Source: an uncultured Collinsella sp. (GTDB lineage: Bacteria; Actinomycetota; Coriobacteriia; Coriobacteriales; Coriobacteriaceae). Taken from it: a stretch of DNA of 9,885 nucleotides. Below the pieces are notes generated by a model that was given only the letters and a program-made list of their open reading frames with translations, ran no database searches and was not told the origin of the DNA. A program made the translations under genes and the position numbers. The stretch spans positions 1 through 9,885 of the forward strand of contig CAUBTS010000077.1 of assembly GCA_958438955.1 (NCBI GenBank), in the 5' to 3' direction. Below are positions 1 through 6,144 of this stretch, piece by piece. Within the stretch, counting starts at the first letter, position 1; each line of letters opens with the position of its first letter.

Positions 1-1152
1 GTGAGCTGCTACCGCGTCTACGATGCCGACCTGCCCGACTACTCCGCCGCCATCGACCTGTACGAGGGCTGCCCGCAGACGCCGGGCCGCTGGCTCGTCA
101 TCGCCGAATACGCCGCGCCCAAGACCATCGACCCCGCGCTGGCCCAGGCCCGCATGCTCGACATCTTGGCCATCGCGCCGCGCATCCTGGATGTTCCGGC
201 CGAGCATGTGCACGCCAAGGCCCGCATGCGCTCGCGTGGCGGCTCGCAGTACGGCAAGCAGGGCGCCGGCAAGGGCGGATCGGGCGAGCGCGCCAACATC
301 GCACGCCGTCGTCTGCCGCTCATCGAAGAGGGTGGACTCACCTTTGCCGTCAACTTTGACGATTATCTGGATGTGGGCATCTTCCTGGATCACCGCGTCA
401 CCCGCAACCTGGTGCGCGAGCACGCCAAGCAGGCGCGCCGCTTCCTCAACCTGTTTGCCTACACCGGCACTGCCACCTGCTACGCGGCCGATGGCGGCGT
501 CGAGGAGACCGTGACGGTCGACCTTTCCAACACCTATCTGGACTGGGCCGAGCGCAACATGCGCCAAAACGGCTTTGTGGGGCCGCAGCATCACTTTGTG
601 CGCGACGACGTGCTCGCCTGGATTCGTGACCAGCGCCAGACGCGCAACCGCTGGGACTTGATCTTTGTCGACCCGCCCACGTTCTCGAACTCGTCCAAGA
701 TGGGCCGTCGCACTTGGGATGTCCAGCGCGACCATGTCGAGCTTTTGGCCGGCGTATCGCGCCTGCTCGCGCAGGGCGGTCATGCCATCTTTAGCTGCAA
801 CCTGCGCGGCTTCCGCCCCGAAACGCGCAAGCTCGCACGCGCGGGCGTCGTGTTGGAGGACATTACGGCGCAGACCATCCCCGAGGACTTCGCGCGCAAC
901 CAGAAGGTGCACCATTGCTATATCGTGCGCCGCCTGCCCATCGAGGACGCCATGGCCGAGGTCGGCTTTAGCGCCGAGGAGATTGCCGAGCGAACCGAGG
1001 AGCTGCGCAACCCCGAGGCGCGCAAGCCTCGCGCAACGGCGCCCGCGCACGCGCAGACCGGCAACGGCAAGCCCAACTTTGTCGGCAAGCCCTCCCCCGC
1101 CGGCAAGCCCAAAAAGAAAAAGTTTTACGCCAGCAAGCCCAAGGGCAAATAA
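1..1152 (+). CDS. rlmL: 23S rRNA (guanine-N7) methyltransferase, RlmK-type domain; C-terminal part of an RlmKL-like protein, probably 5'-truncated by the window edge
   Basis: This is a class I SAM-dependent methyltransferase of the RlmK type, which in E. coli RlmKL makes m7G2069 in 23S rRNA. The opening residues (CYRVYDADLPDY) match the junction where the RlmK half of RlmKL begins. Next come a small RNA-binding segment (about residues 25-130) and the Rossmann methyltransferase domain. SAM motif I is NLFAYTGTAT at 150-159 and the catalytic-type motif DPPTFSN is at 224-230; FLDHR and RDHVELL are further family landmarks. The full E. coli protein is about 700 residues with N-terminal THUMP and RlmL domains. 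Those are not in the window, so the GTG at base 1 is probably an internal valine codon; a stand-alone RlmK cannot be excluded. Residues 336-383 form a low-complexity tail rich in Lys, Ala, Pro and Gly, probably disordered and RNA-binding. The gene converges on the kdpE-like gene. Confidence 0.85.
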   Translation: MSCYRVYDADLPDYSAAIDLYEGCPQTPGRWLVIAEYAAPKTIDPALAQARMLDILAIAPRILDVPAEHVHAKARMRSRGGSQYGKQGAGKGGSGERANIARRRLPLIEEGGLTFAVNFDDYLDVGIFLDHRVTRNLVREHAKQARRFLNLFAYTGTATCYAADGGVEETVTVDLSNTYLDWAERNMRQNGFVGPQHHFVRDDVLAWIRDQRQTRNRWDLIFVDPPTFSNSSKMGRRTWDVQRDHVELLAGVSRLLAQGGHAIFSCNLRGFRPETRKLARAGVVLEDITAQTIPEDFARNQKVHHCYIVRRLPIEDAMAEVGFSAEEIAERTEELRNPEARKPRATAPAHAQTGNGKPNFVGKPSPAGKPKKKKFYASKPKGK

Positions 1153-1220
1153 ACAAAGTTGCGGTGGAATACGGACTGTTGCCTGGAATTAGGCAAATTT
1201 AGACCGTATTTCACCGCAAC
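1147..1220 (-). terminator. Two-tier palindrome between convergent genes, probable terminator of the kdpDE unit
   Basis: Outer arms 1158-1174 and 1204-1220 are 17 bp with one mismatch (G1167/T1211). Inside them a second stem, TTGCCT (1179-1184) with AGGCAA (1191-1196), closes a 6-nt loop. Read on the minus strand, the structure starts about 25 nt after the kdpE-like stop and is followed by a T-rich run (TTTGTTTATTT, 1157-1147), as in an intrinsic terminator. On the plus strand the one mismatch becomes a G-U pair, but no T-run follows, so it would end rlmL transcripts less well. The long stem could also mark a dispersed palindromic repeat. Confidence 0.6.
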
Positions 1221-1245
1221 TCATATTGGGATGGCGGATGCCGAC

Positions 1246-1959
1246 CTATCCCTGGATGACCAATCGGTAACCAATACCCACGTGCGTCTGGATATAGCGC
1301 GGATGCGCGGGGTCGGACTCGATCTTCTTGCGCAGCGTGCCCATAAAGACACGCAGGCTCGCCAGGTCGCTCTTGGTCGCCGTACCCCAAATCTCGTGCA
1401 AAATAAACTGGTGCGTCAGCACCTTGTCGGCGTTATGCGCCAGCAAGCAGAGCAACTTGTACTCGATCGGCGTCAGGTGCAGCTCCTCGCCATCCATCGT
1501 GGCGATGCCGGCATCAAAATCGATATGCAGCTCACCGGTATCGAACGAGCCCTCGGAGACAACGCCGCCCGTTTGCGCATACGAAAGGCGCCTGAGCGTC
1601 GTGCGAATGCGCGCGAGCAGTTCCTCGACCGAAAACGGCTTGGTCAGATAGTCGTCGGCACCGGCATCGAGCGCGCGGATTTTGTCCGCATCTTCGCTGC
1701 GCGCCGAGACCACGATGATCGGCATGCCTGACCATGCGCGCACCGACTCCACCACCTTGACGCCGTCCATATCGGGCAGGCCCAGATCGAGCAGCACGAT
1801 GCTCGGTGCCTGCGATGAGGCGGCGGCGATGGCGGCATGGGCGGTCTCCACAGCCATATGGCGCAAGCCGTGCGCCTCGAGCGCGGCAACGATAAGATTG
1901 CGAACGGCGGGGTCGTCCTCAACGACCAAGATGAGCGGTTTTACGGCAGAGTTCGGCAC
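1246..1959 (-). CDS. kdpE: KdpE-like OmpR-family response regulator
   Basis: This is a 237-residue DNA-binding response regulator, presumably phosphorylated by the adjacent KdpD-like kinase. The receiver domain (about 8-122) has the acidic pocket E14-D15-D16, phosphoacceptor D58 in LLDLGLPDMDG, switch S85 and conserved K107 in YLTKPF. The C-terminal winged helix (about 138-235) has TPIEYKLL, LRVFMGTLRKKIE and GIGYRL, typical of KdpE. Start choice: the frame stays open upstream to 2040, but GTG at 1959 has a strong AAGGAG site 7 nt before it and gives the usual KdpE length. The receiver fold also begins right after it. Only 4 nt separate it from the kdpD-like stop, so translation is probably coupled. 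KdpE normally activates kdpFABC, which is not in this window; the target here is unknown, and the nearby kup is a candidate. Confidence 0.9.
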   Translation of the reverse strand: MPNSAVKPLILVVEDDPAVRNLIVAALEAHGLRHMAVETAHAAIAAASSQAPSIVLLDLGLPDMDGVKVVESVRAWSGMPIIVVSARSEDADKIRALDAGADDYLTKPFSVEELLARIRTTLRRLSYAQTGGVVSEGSFDTGELHIDFDAGIATMDGEELHLTPIEYKLLCLLAHNADKVLTHQFILHEIWGTATKSDLASLRVFMGTLRKKIESDPAHPRYIQTHVGIGYRLVIQG

Positions 1960-1963
1960 AGCG

Positions 1964-3589
1964 CTACTCCTTATCAAACGAAACGTCGGCGGCGGGAAGT
2001 TCAATCGTAAAGACCGAACCGTGCGGGTCCGCCGCGGCAACCTCTATGCTACCGCCATGTGCCAACGCAATGGAGCGGCAGAGCGAAAGACCCAGGCCAA
2101 CGCTGCGGTGGCTGTCGGCCAGACCATGGTTGGCGGTATAGAACGACTCGAAGATCCGCTCGCGATCCTCGGGTGCGATGCCCGGACCATCATCGGCCAC
2201 CGAGCACGCCACGCGTCCATCGTCGACGCTAATCGAAATCATGATATGCGAGCCCGCGGGCGTATAGGTGATGGCGTTGTTCACCAGATTGACCACCAGC
2301 TGCACCATCAGGCGCGCATCGACGTTGACGAGCGCCGGCTCATCGCACGCCACCACCTTAAGGTCGTGCTCGCGCACGGCAGGGTTCACGTGGCGCAGCG
2401 CCTCCTCGACGATATCGTCCATGAGCTCGAGCGTAGTCGACAGACGCATACCGCCGCCCTCGAGCTTGGTGATGGCGAGCAGATTCTCGACGGTGGCGTT
2501 GAGCCACAGCGCATCCGAGCGAATGGATAGAAGCAGGCCGCGGCGCGTCTGGGCATCGAGCACGGCGGTGCCGGTCGAGCCCTGGTCGAGCAGCACGTCG
2601 GCATTACCCGAAATACTGGTAAGCGGTGTGCGCAGGTCGTGCGAGATGGAGCGCAGCAGGTTGGCGCGCAGCTGCTCGTTTTTGGCGAGCACCGCCGCCT
2701 CCTCGCGGGCCTCCATGGCGCGGGCGCGGTCGAGCGCCAGCTCGCCTTCGCTCACGATGGCATCGGCAAGTGTCCGCTCCTCATGCGTCAGCACGTCGGG
2801 CTCGGCAACGATAGCCAGCACGCCCACCACCGAGGCGGGGTCGCCCGAGCGGACGAAGCCGTCGCCCGTGCGAACCGTCAGGTAGATGCCATAAAACGCC
2901 GAGCCGCCATAGGTTGCATCGAGCGGCGTTCCCACATAGGCGGACGCCGAGAGCCGCGGCGGCATCTGCGGCGCCAGCTCGTGCACCGGCGCGGCATCGC
3001 CCACGGCCGTGTAAGTCGCGCGCGGCAGCAGGTCATCGCCCTCGGCGTCGGCGCTGTACCACACGACCGGGCAGCCCGAAAGACGCGCCAGCTGCGTTGC
3101 CATGGCATGGACAATCTGCTGCTGATCGGCGCACCGCTGCAGCATACGGTTGGTCTCGAGCACCATATGCGTACGGCGGTCGCTGGCAGCGGCCTGCGCC
3201 AAGGCGCGGCGCAGGGCCAACGCAATCGAGCTCGACACAAGCGAGACCACGAACATGATGAAGAACATGCCGGGATAGCCGCGGTCGATAAGCGACAGCG
3301 AGTAGCGCGGGTCGACAAACAAGAAGTTGTAGAGCGCCACGGCGGCAGCCGAGCTCAGCAAGCAATACAGGCGACTCCAGGTAAAGAAGGCGCACAGCTG
3401 AACGGCGAACACATAGACGATCATGATGCTCGGCGCGAGACCCGGATGGTCGAGCAGCGCGCCCACAATCGTCGCCGCGACCAGCAGCCCCACCGACACG
3501 CAGGCGTCATACAGAGGAGTGCGGCGCGTCAGCGTTGTGCGCCGCCACCAAAAGCTATCGGCAATATCGCCATCCGTACGGACGTCCAT
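1964..3589 (-). CDS. kdpD: Short KdpD-like sensor histidine kinase lacking the N-terminal KdpD/USP modules
   Basis: This is a 541-residue membrane histidine kinase. Four transmembrane helices at about 27-46, 51-70, 74-92 and 106-126 include YNFLFVDPRYSL, the hallmark of the KdpD membrane module (DUF4118). A GAF-like region follows (about 150-285), then a short coiled linker and the HisKA domain with phosphoacceptor H317 in SHDLRTPL. The ATPase domain has an N box (NLVNNAITYTP), G1 (DDGPGIAPED) and G2 (GLGLSLCRSIA). E. coli KdpD is about 890 residues. The N-terminal half, with the nucleotide-binding KdpD domain and the USP domain, is absent here, and the frame begins directly before the membrane part. 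ATG 3589 is preceded by a loose G-rich site (AGAGGG, about 11 nt away). There is no sign of decay: the frame is intact and all catalytic boxes are present. It forms a coupled pair with the kdpE-like gene. Confidence 0.88.
   Translation of the reverse strand: MDVRTDGDIADSFWWRRTTLTRRTPLYDACVSVGLLVAATIVGALLDHPGLAPSIMIVYVFAVQLCAFFTWSRLYCLLSSAAAVALYNFLFVDPRYSLSLIDRGYPGMFFIMFVVSLVSSSIALALRRALAQAAASDRRTHMVLETNRMLQRCADQQQIVHAMATQLARLSGCPVVWYSADAEGDDLLPRATYTAVGDAAPVHELAPQMPPRLSASAYVGTPLDATYGGSAFYGIYLTVRTGDGFVRSGDPASVVGVLAIVAEPDVLTHEERTLADAIVSEGELALDRARAMEAREEAAVLAKNEQLRANLLRSISHDLRTPLTSISGNADVLLDQGSTGTAVLDAQTRRGLLLSIRSDALWLNATVENLLAITKLEGGGMRLSTTLELMDDIVEEALRHVNPAVREHDLKVVACDEPALVNVDARLMVQLVVNLVNNAITYTPAGSHIMISISVDDGRVACSVADDGPGIAPEDRERIFESFYTANHGLADSHRSVGLGLSLCRSIALAHGGSIEVAAADPHGSVFTIELPAADVSFDKE
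1967..1972 (-). promoter_or_regulatory. Ribosome binding site fixing the kdpE-like GTG start
   Basis: AAGGAG on the minus strand lies within the last codons of the kdpD-like gene, 7 nt before GTG at 1959. It is the best Shine-Dalgarno match near any in-frame start, and it argues against the longer frame that would overlap the kinase gene by about 77 nt. Confidence 0.8.
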
Positions 3590-3609
3590 CAGCGCCCCGC
3601 CCCTCTCTC

Positions 3610-3672
3610 AAAAACAAAAACCACCACAAAGGGGACAGGCACCTTTGTGGTGGTTTCCCTTGTGGTGGTTCC
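3610..3672 (-). terminator. Perfect 15-bp hairpin with T-tract in the kdpD leader; REP-like
   Basis: Arms 3618-3632 and 3642-3656 pair perfectly (AAACCACCACAAAGG with its complement) around a 9-nt loop. On the minus strand the stem is followed by TTGTTTTT (3617-3610), a strong intrinsic terminator signature. It ends transcripts from the small gene and kup, yet its T-tract stops only 20 nt before the kdpD start codon, so it can act as an attenuator of read-through into kdpDE. A near copy of the right arm (about 3658-3670, one T fewer) follows at once on the plus strand, giving a second possible partner for the left arm. The core resembles the hairpin at 6110-6142. Confidence 0.72.
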
Positions 3673-3702
3673 AAGTGTAAAGCCTTCTACGCCCGGCGGT
3701 CG

Positions 3703-3897
3703 CTAGACAAACAGCACGTGCGCGAGCAGGGCACACACGCACACCGCTCCAAATACCAGCGCCACGATCGAGATCACGCGGTCGGCCATATCCATGTTGG
3801 CACGGTTCGTAAGGAACCGATCTTCGGCGGCGTCGACACGCGCCTCACGCACCATTTCGACCACCGCCTCACGGCCATCGAGCGCCTTTGTATCCAT
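3703..3897 (-). CDS. Small single-helix membrane protein of unknown function (64 aa)
   Basis: I do not recognise this as a named family. The protein has a charged, probably helical N-terminal part (about 1-38, many Glu, Asp, Arg) and one C-terminal transmembrane helix (about 41-63, ISIVALVFGAVCVCALLAHV). It looks like a tail-anchored or N-in small membrane protein. Start choice: ATG 3897 has a near-perfect GGGGAGG site 5 nt upstream. An alternative in-frame ATG at 3927 has only GGAG 10 nt away and would add ten residues. It begins about 60 nt after the kup stop on the same strand, with no terminator between, so it is probably co-transcribed with kup. Small one-helix partners such as KdpF are known for K+ transporters, but no homology is claimed. 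A role as an accessory to Kup or to the KdpD-like kinase is inference from position only. Confidence 0.65.
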   Translation of the reverse strand: MDTKALDGREAVVEMVREARVDAAEDRFLTNRANMDMADRVISIVALVFGAVCVCALLAHVLFV

Positions 3898-3902
3898 GTT
3901 TA

Positions 3903-3909
3903 CCTCCCC
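3903..3909 (-). promoter_or_regulatory. Ribosome binding site fixing the start of the 64-aa membrane protein
   Basis: GGGGAGG on the minus strand, 5 nt before ATG 3897, is the strongest Shine-Dalgarno sequence in this gap. It lies inside the longer alternative frame from ATG 3927 and so favours the shorter product. The quality of this site is the main reason to treat the small frame as a real gene. Confidence 0.7.
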
Positions 3910-3957
3910 GGCCTCATGCTTATCCATCAAAAACCAACTCCGTGTAGCCGCCGACGT

Positions 3958-5985
3958 CTACGGCCGCTCGTTGGGGGCCAGGCGCTGCATCTTGTTCACG
4001 GCCTTGAACTTGGTGAACAGCGGCACGTACTCAAAGCTCACGTTGGAGTTCTCCAGGCCGTACCAGCGTGCAGGGGTGCCGGCGGCGCGGCGGATGATGT
4101 ACTTGAGCGTGATGGCCGTACGCTCGCTCGGCTCCACATCGCTTTCAGGCGCCAGAAGCTTACGAATCAGGACGAACTTGAACGTACCGATGTTGCCCGG
4201 ATCCTTGTAGACCGAGTAGTCATGCGTCTGCGCCGGCAGCTCGCCGGTGGCAGCCAGGTCCTGAACGACCTGACGCAGGTAGGCATTGACGCGCTGGTTG
4301 ATCTTGTAGCCCAGGTACAGATGCACGCGGAACACGTAGTCGGTGCCGAACGTCTCGACCGAATAGGCAAAGGTATGCGGCTCGTCCATGGTCTCGACAT
4401 TCACGAACCACCAGGCGCGGGCGCGCTTGGGATGCTTGTCCAAGATCGAGTAGACGATATCACGGTCGATGTAATCGGTATGGGTGTCCTTGGTCAGGTA
4501 CACGACGTTGTCGCTCAGGCGCTCGTAGCGATCGTCATCGCGCAGGCGCTTGAGCTGCGGCAGGTAGCTGCGCAGCGGCAGCAGCGTAAACTGGCGCTGC
4601 TCAACAGCCGTGCCGTTGTACCAGCACACCATGATGCCCATGATGAGTGCAGCCATGAGGATGGTGAAGTAGCCGCCGTGGAAGAACTTGGTGAGCGAGC
4701 TCACGAAGAAGAAGCCTTCGAGCAAAAGGAAGAAGGCTGCGAAGATCCACGGAGCAACCTTGAGCTTGCGCTCCTCGTGCAGGTAGAAGAAGAGCAGCAG
4801 CGTGGTGCACATCATTGTCAGCGTAATGGCAAGGCCGTAGGCGGCTTCCATATGCGCCGAGTTCTGGAACAGCAGTACCACGATGACGCAGCCGACAAGC
4901 ATGACGTTGTTGACCATGGGGATGTAGAGCTGGCCCTTGGTCTCGGCAGGGTAGAAGACCTGCATGTGCGGCATGAGATCCAGACGGCTGGCCTCGGACA
5001 CCAGCGAAAACGCGCCGGTGATGAGCGCCTGCGAGGCAATGATGGCCGCGACGGTGGAAAGGCCAACGGCAAACGGGCGCAGGCCCGGGGCGAGCATCTG
5101 GTAGAACGGGTTGAGGTCGGCAATGCCCATGAGCTCGGGGTTGGCAGCGTTGTTCATAAGCCAAGCGCCCTGGCCCATATAGGAAAGCAGCAGGCAGCAC
5201 TTAACGAACGGCCAGGTGGCGTAGATGTTGCCGCGGCCGACGTGGCCCATGTCGGAGTAGAGCGCCTCGGCACCGGTGGTGGCGAGGAAGCAGCTGCCCA
5301 GAATCATGATGCCCGCGTGGTTGTTGGGGCTCAGCAAAAAGGCGATGCCACGCACCGGGTTGAGGCACAGCAGCACGGCGGGGTGCTGGAAGACAAAGAA
5401 CAGACCCGTGCCGCCCAGGAACAGGAACCACAGCGTCATGATGGGGCCAAAGGCGTGACCGATCTTGGCCGTACCGATACGTTGCACCAAGAAGAGCACG
5501 ATGATGATGGCGAGCGTAATGGCGACGACGCGGCCCTGGTCATCGCCCAGCACGGCATGGACCGCCGGGATGGTGCGCAGGCCCTCGATGGCCGTGGTAA
5601 CGGTAACGGCCGGCGTCAGGATGCCGTCGGCGAGAAGCGCGGCGCCACCCAGCATGGCGGGGATGATAAGCCACTTGCCGCAGCGCTTGACCAGGCTGTA
5701 CAGGGCAAAGATGCCGCCCTCACCATGGTTATCGGCGCGCAGCGAGATGAGCACATACTTGATGGTGGTCAGCAACGTGACCGTCCACACGACAAGGGAG
5801 AGCGCGCCGAGCACGAACTCCTCCGTGACGCTTCCGATGCCGCCGTTGCCGGCAACGAGCGCCTTGGTTACATACATAGGACTGGTGCCGATATCGCCGT
5901 ACACCACGCCCAGCGTGACGAGCATCGCCGAGATGCTCACAGGAATCGCAGCGTGCGAGGCTGCCTCCTTGGCCTTTTGTTCCAT
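3958..5985 (-). CDS. kup: Kup-family potassium uptake permease
   Basis: This is a 675-residue low-affinity K+ uptake permease of the Kup/HAK/KT family (probable K+/H+ symport) in the cytoplasmic membrane. The first half carries the family signatures GVVYGDIGTSPMY (26-38), RADNHGEGGIFALYSL (83-98) and ADGILTPAV (119-127), and about twelve hydrophobic helices run to around residue 465. The rest is a soluble cytoplasmic domain starting near PLRSYLPQLKRL. E. coli Kup is 622 residues, so this one is slightly long, mainly at the C-terminus. Start choice: ATG 5985 has GGAGG 10 nt upstream; the TTG six codons earlier overlaps that site and is rejected. It leads a minus-strand cluster with the 64-aa membrane protein and the KdpD/KdpE-like pair. 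A consensus -10 lies close upstream. The long open frame on the opposite strand is a composition shadow. Confidence 0.95.
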   Translation of the reverse strand: MEQKAKEAASHAAIPVSISAMLVTLGVVYGDIGTSPMYVTKALVAGNGGIGSVTEEFVLGALSLVVWTVTLLTTIKYVLISLRADNHGEGGIFALYSLVKRCGKWLIIPAMLGGAALLADGILTPAVTVTTAIEGLRTIPAVHAVLGDDQGRVVAITLAIIIVLFLVQRIGTAKIGHAFGPIMTLWFLFLGGTGLFFVFQHPAVLLCLNPVRGIAFLLSPNNHAGIMILGSCFLATTGAEALYSDMGHVGRGNIYATWPFVKCCLLLSYMGQGAWLMNNAANPELMGIADLNPFYQMLAPGLRPFAVGLSTVAAIIASQALITGAFSLVSEASRLDLMPHMQVFYPAETKGQLYIPMVNNVMLVGCVIVVLLFQNSAHMEAAYGLAITLTMMCTTLLLFFYLHEERKLKVAPWIFAAFFLLLEGFFFVSSLTKFFHGGYFTILMAALIMGIMVCWYNGTAVEQRQFTLLPLRSYLPQLKRLRDDDRYERLSDNVVYLTKDTHTDYIDRDIVYSILDKHPKRARAWWFVNVETMDEPHTFAYSVETFGTDYVFRVHLYLGYKINQRVNAYLRQVVQDLAATGELPAQTHDYSVYKDPGNIGTFKFVLIRKLLAPESDVEPSERTAITLKYIIRRAAGTPARWYGLENSNVSFEYVPLFTKFKAVNKMQRLAPNERP

Positions 5986-5995
5986 AAGCCGGTTT

Positions 5996-6026
5996 CCTCC
6001 CAACTTTAATGTTCGAAGGAATTATA
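5996..6026 (-). promoter_or_regulatory. kup promoter -10 element and ribosome binding site
   Basis: On the minus strand a perfect TATAAT occurs at 6026-6021, placing a transcript start near 6014. The ribosome site GGAGG is at 6000-5996, 10 nt before ATG 5985. No good -35 hexamer is found 16-18 nt upstream (the sequence there is around CATTCA), so the promoter may be activator-dependent. That would fit control by the adjacent response regulator, although no operator is identified. Upstream of it, 6041-6105 is AT-rich with a small GGCC/GGCC palindrome (6083-6094). Confidence 0.5.
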
Positions 6027-6109
6027 GGTAATCGGCCCATGTTTGAATGGCACTGTTTTCCCAGCTAAATAAACATTTATACGGCCTTTAGGCCACCGCG
6101 GCGATATGA

Positions 6110-6142
6110 AATGTAACAAAGGGACTGCCCCTTTGTCACATT
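6110..6142 (-). repeat. REP-like hairpin after the nitroreductase gene, related to the one at 3618-3656
   Basis: Arms AATGTAACAAAGGG (6110-6123) and CCCTTTGTCACATT (6129-6142) form a 14-bp stem with one A/C mismatch, which becomes a G-U pair in minus-strand RNA, around a 5-nt loop. It begins 2 nt after the nitroreductase stop. It may therefore end that transcript, but only a poor T-run follows (ATTTCAT), so its terminator function is uncertain. The core (ACAAAGG...CCTTTGT with GGGAC inside) is shared with the hairpin in the kdpD leader, suggesting a dispersed palindromic repeat family. Confidence 0.55.
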
Positions 6143-6144
6143 CG

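Noticed and set aside
1960..2040. Longer KdpE-like protein starting at 2040
   Set aside because: It would overlap the kinase gene by 77 nt and add a non-homologous Arg-rich leader, while GTG 1959 has a strong ribosome site at correct spacing.
2639..3706. 355-codon open frame opposite the KdpD-like gene
   Set aside because: Arg- and His-rich shadow of a kinase with all boxes present, running through the kdpD leader hairpin; no ribosome site supports it.
3535..6009. 824-codon open frame on the plus strand opposite kup
   Set aside because: It mirrors the kup codons, is full of His, Arg, Asp and Glu with no fold-like pattern, lacks a convincing ribosome site, and kup is unmistakable on the other strand. 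Long antisense frames are expected in GC-rich genes.
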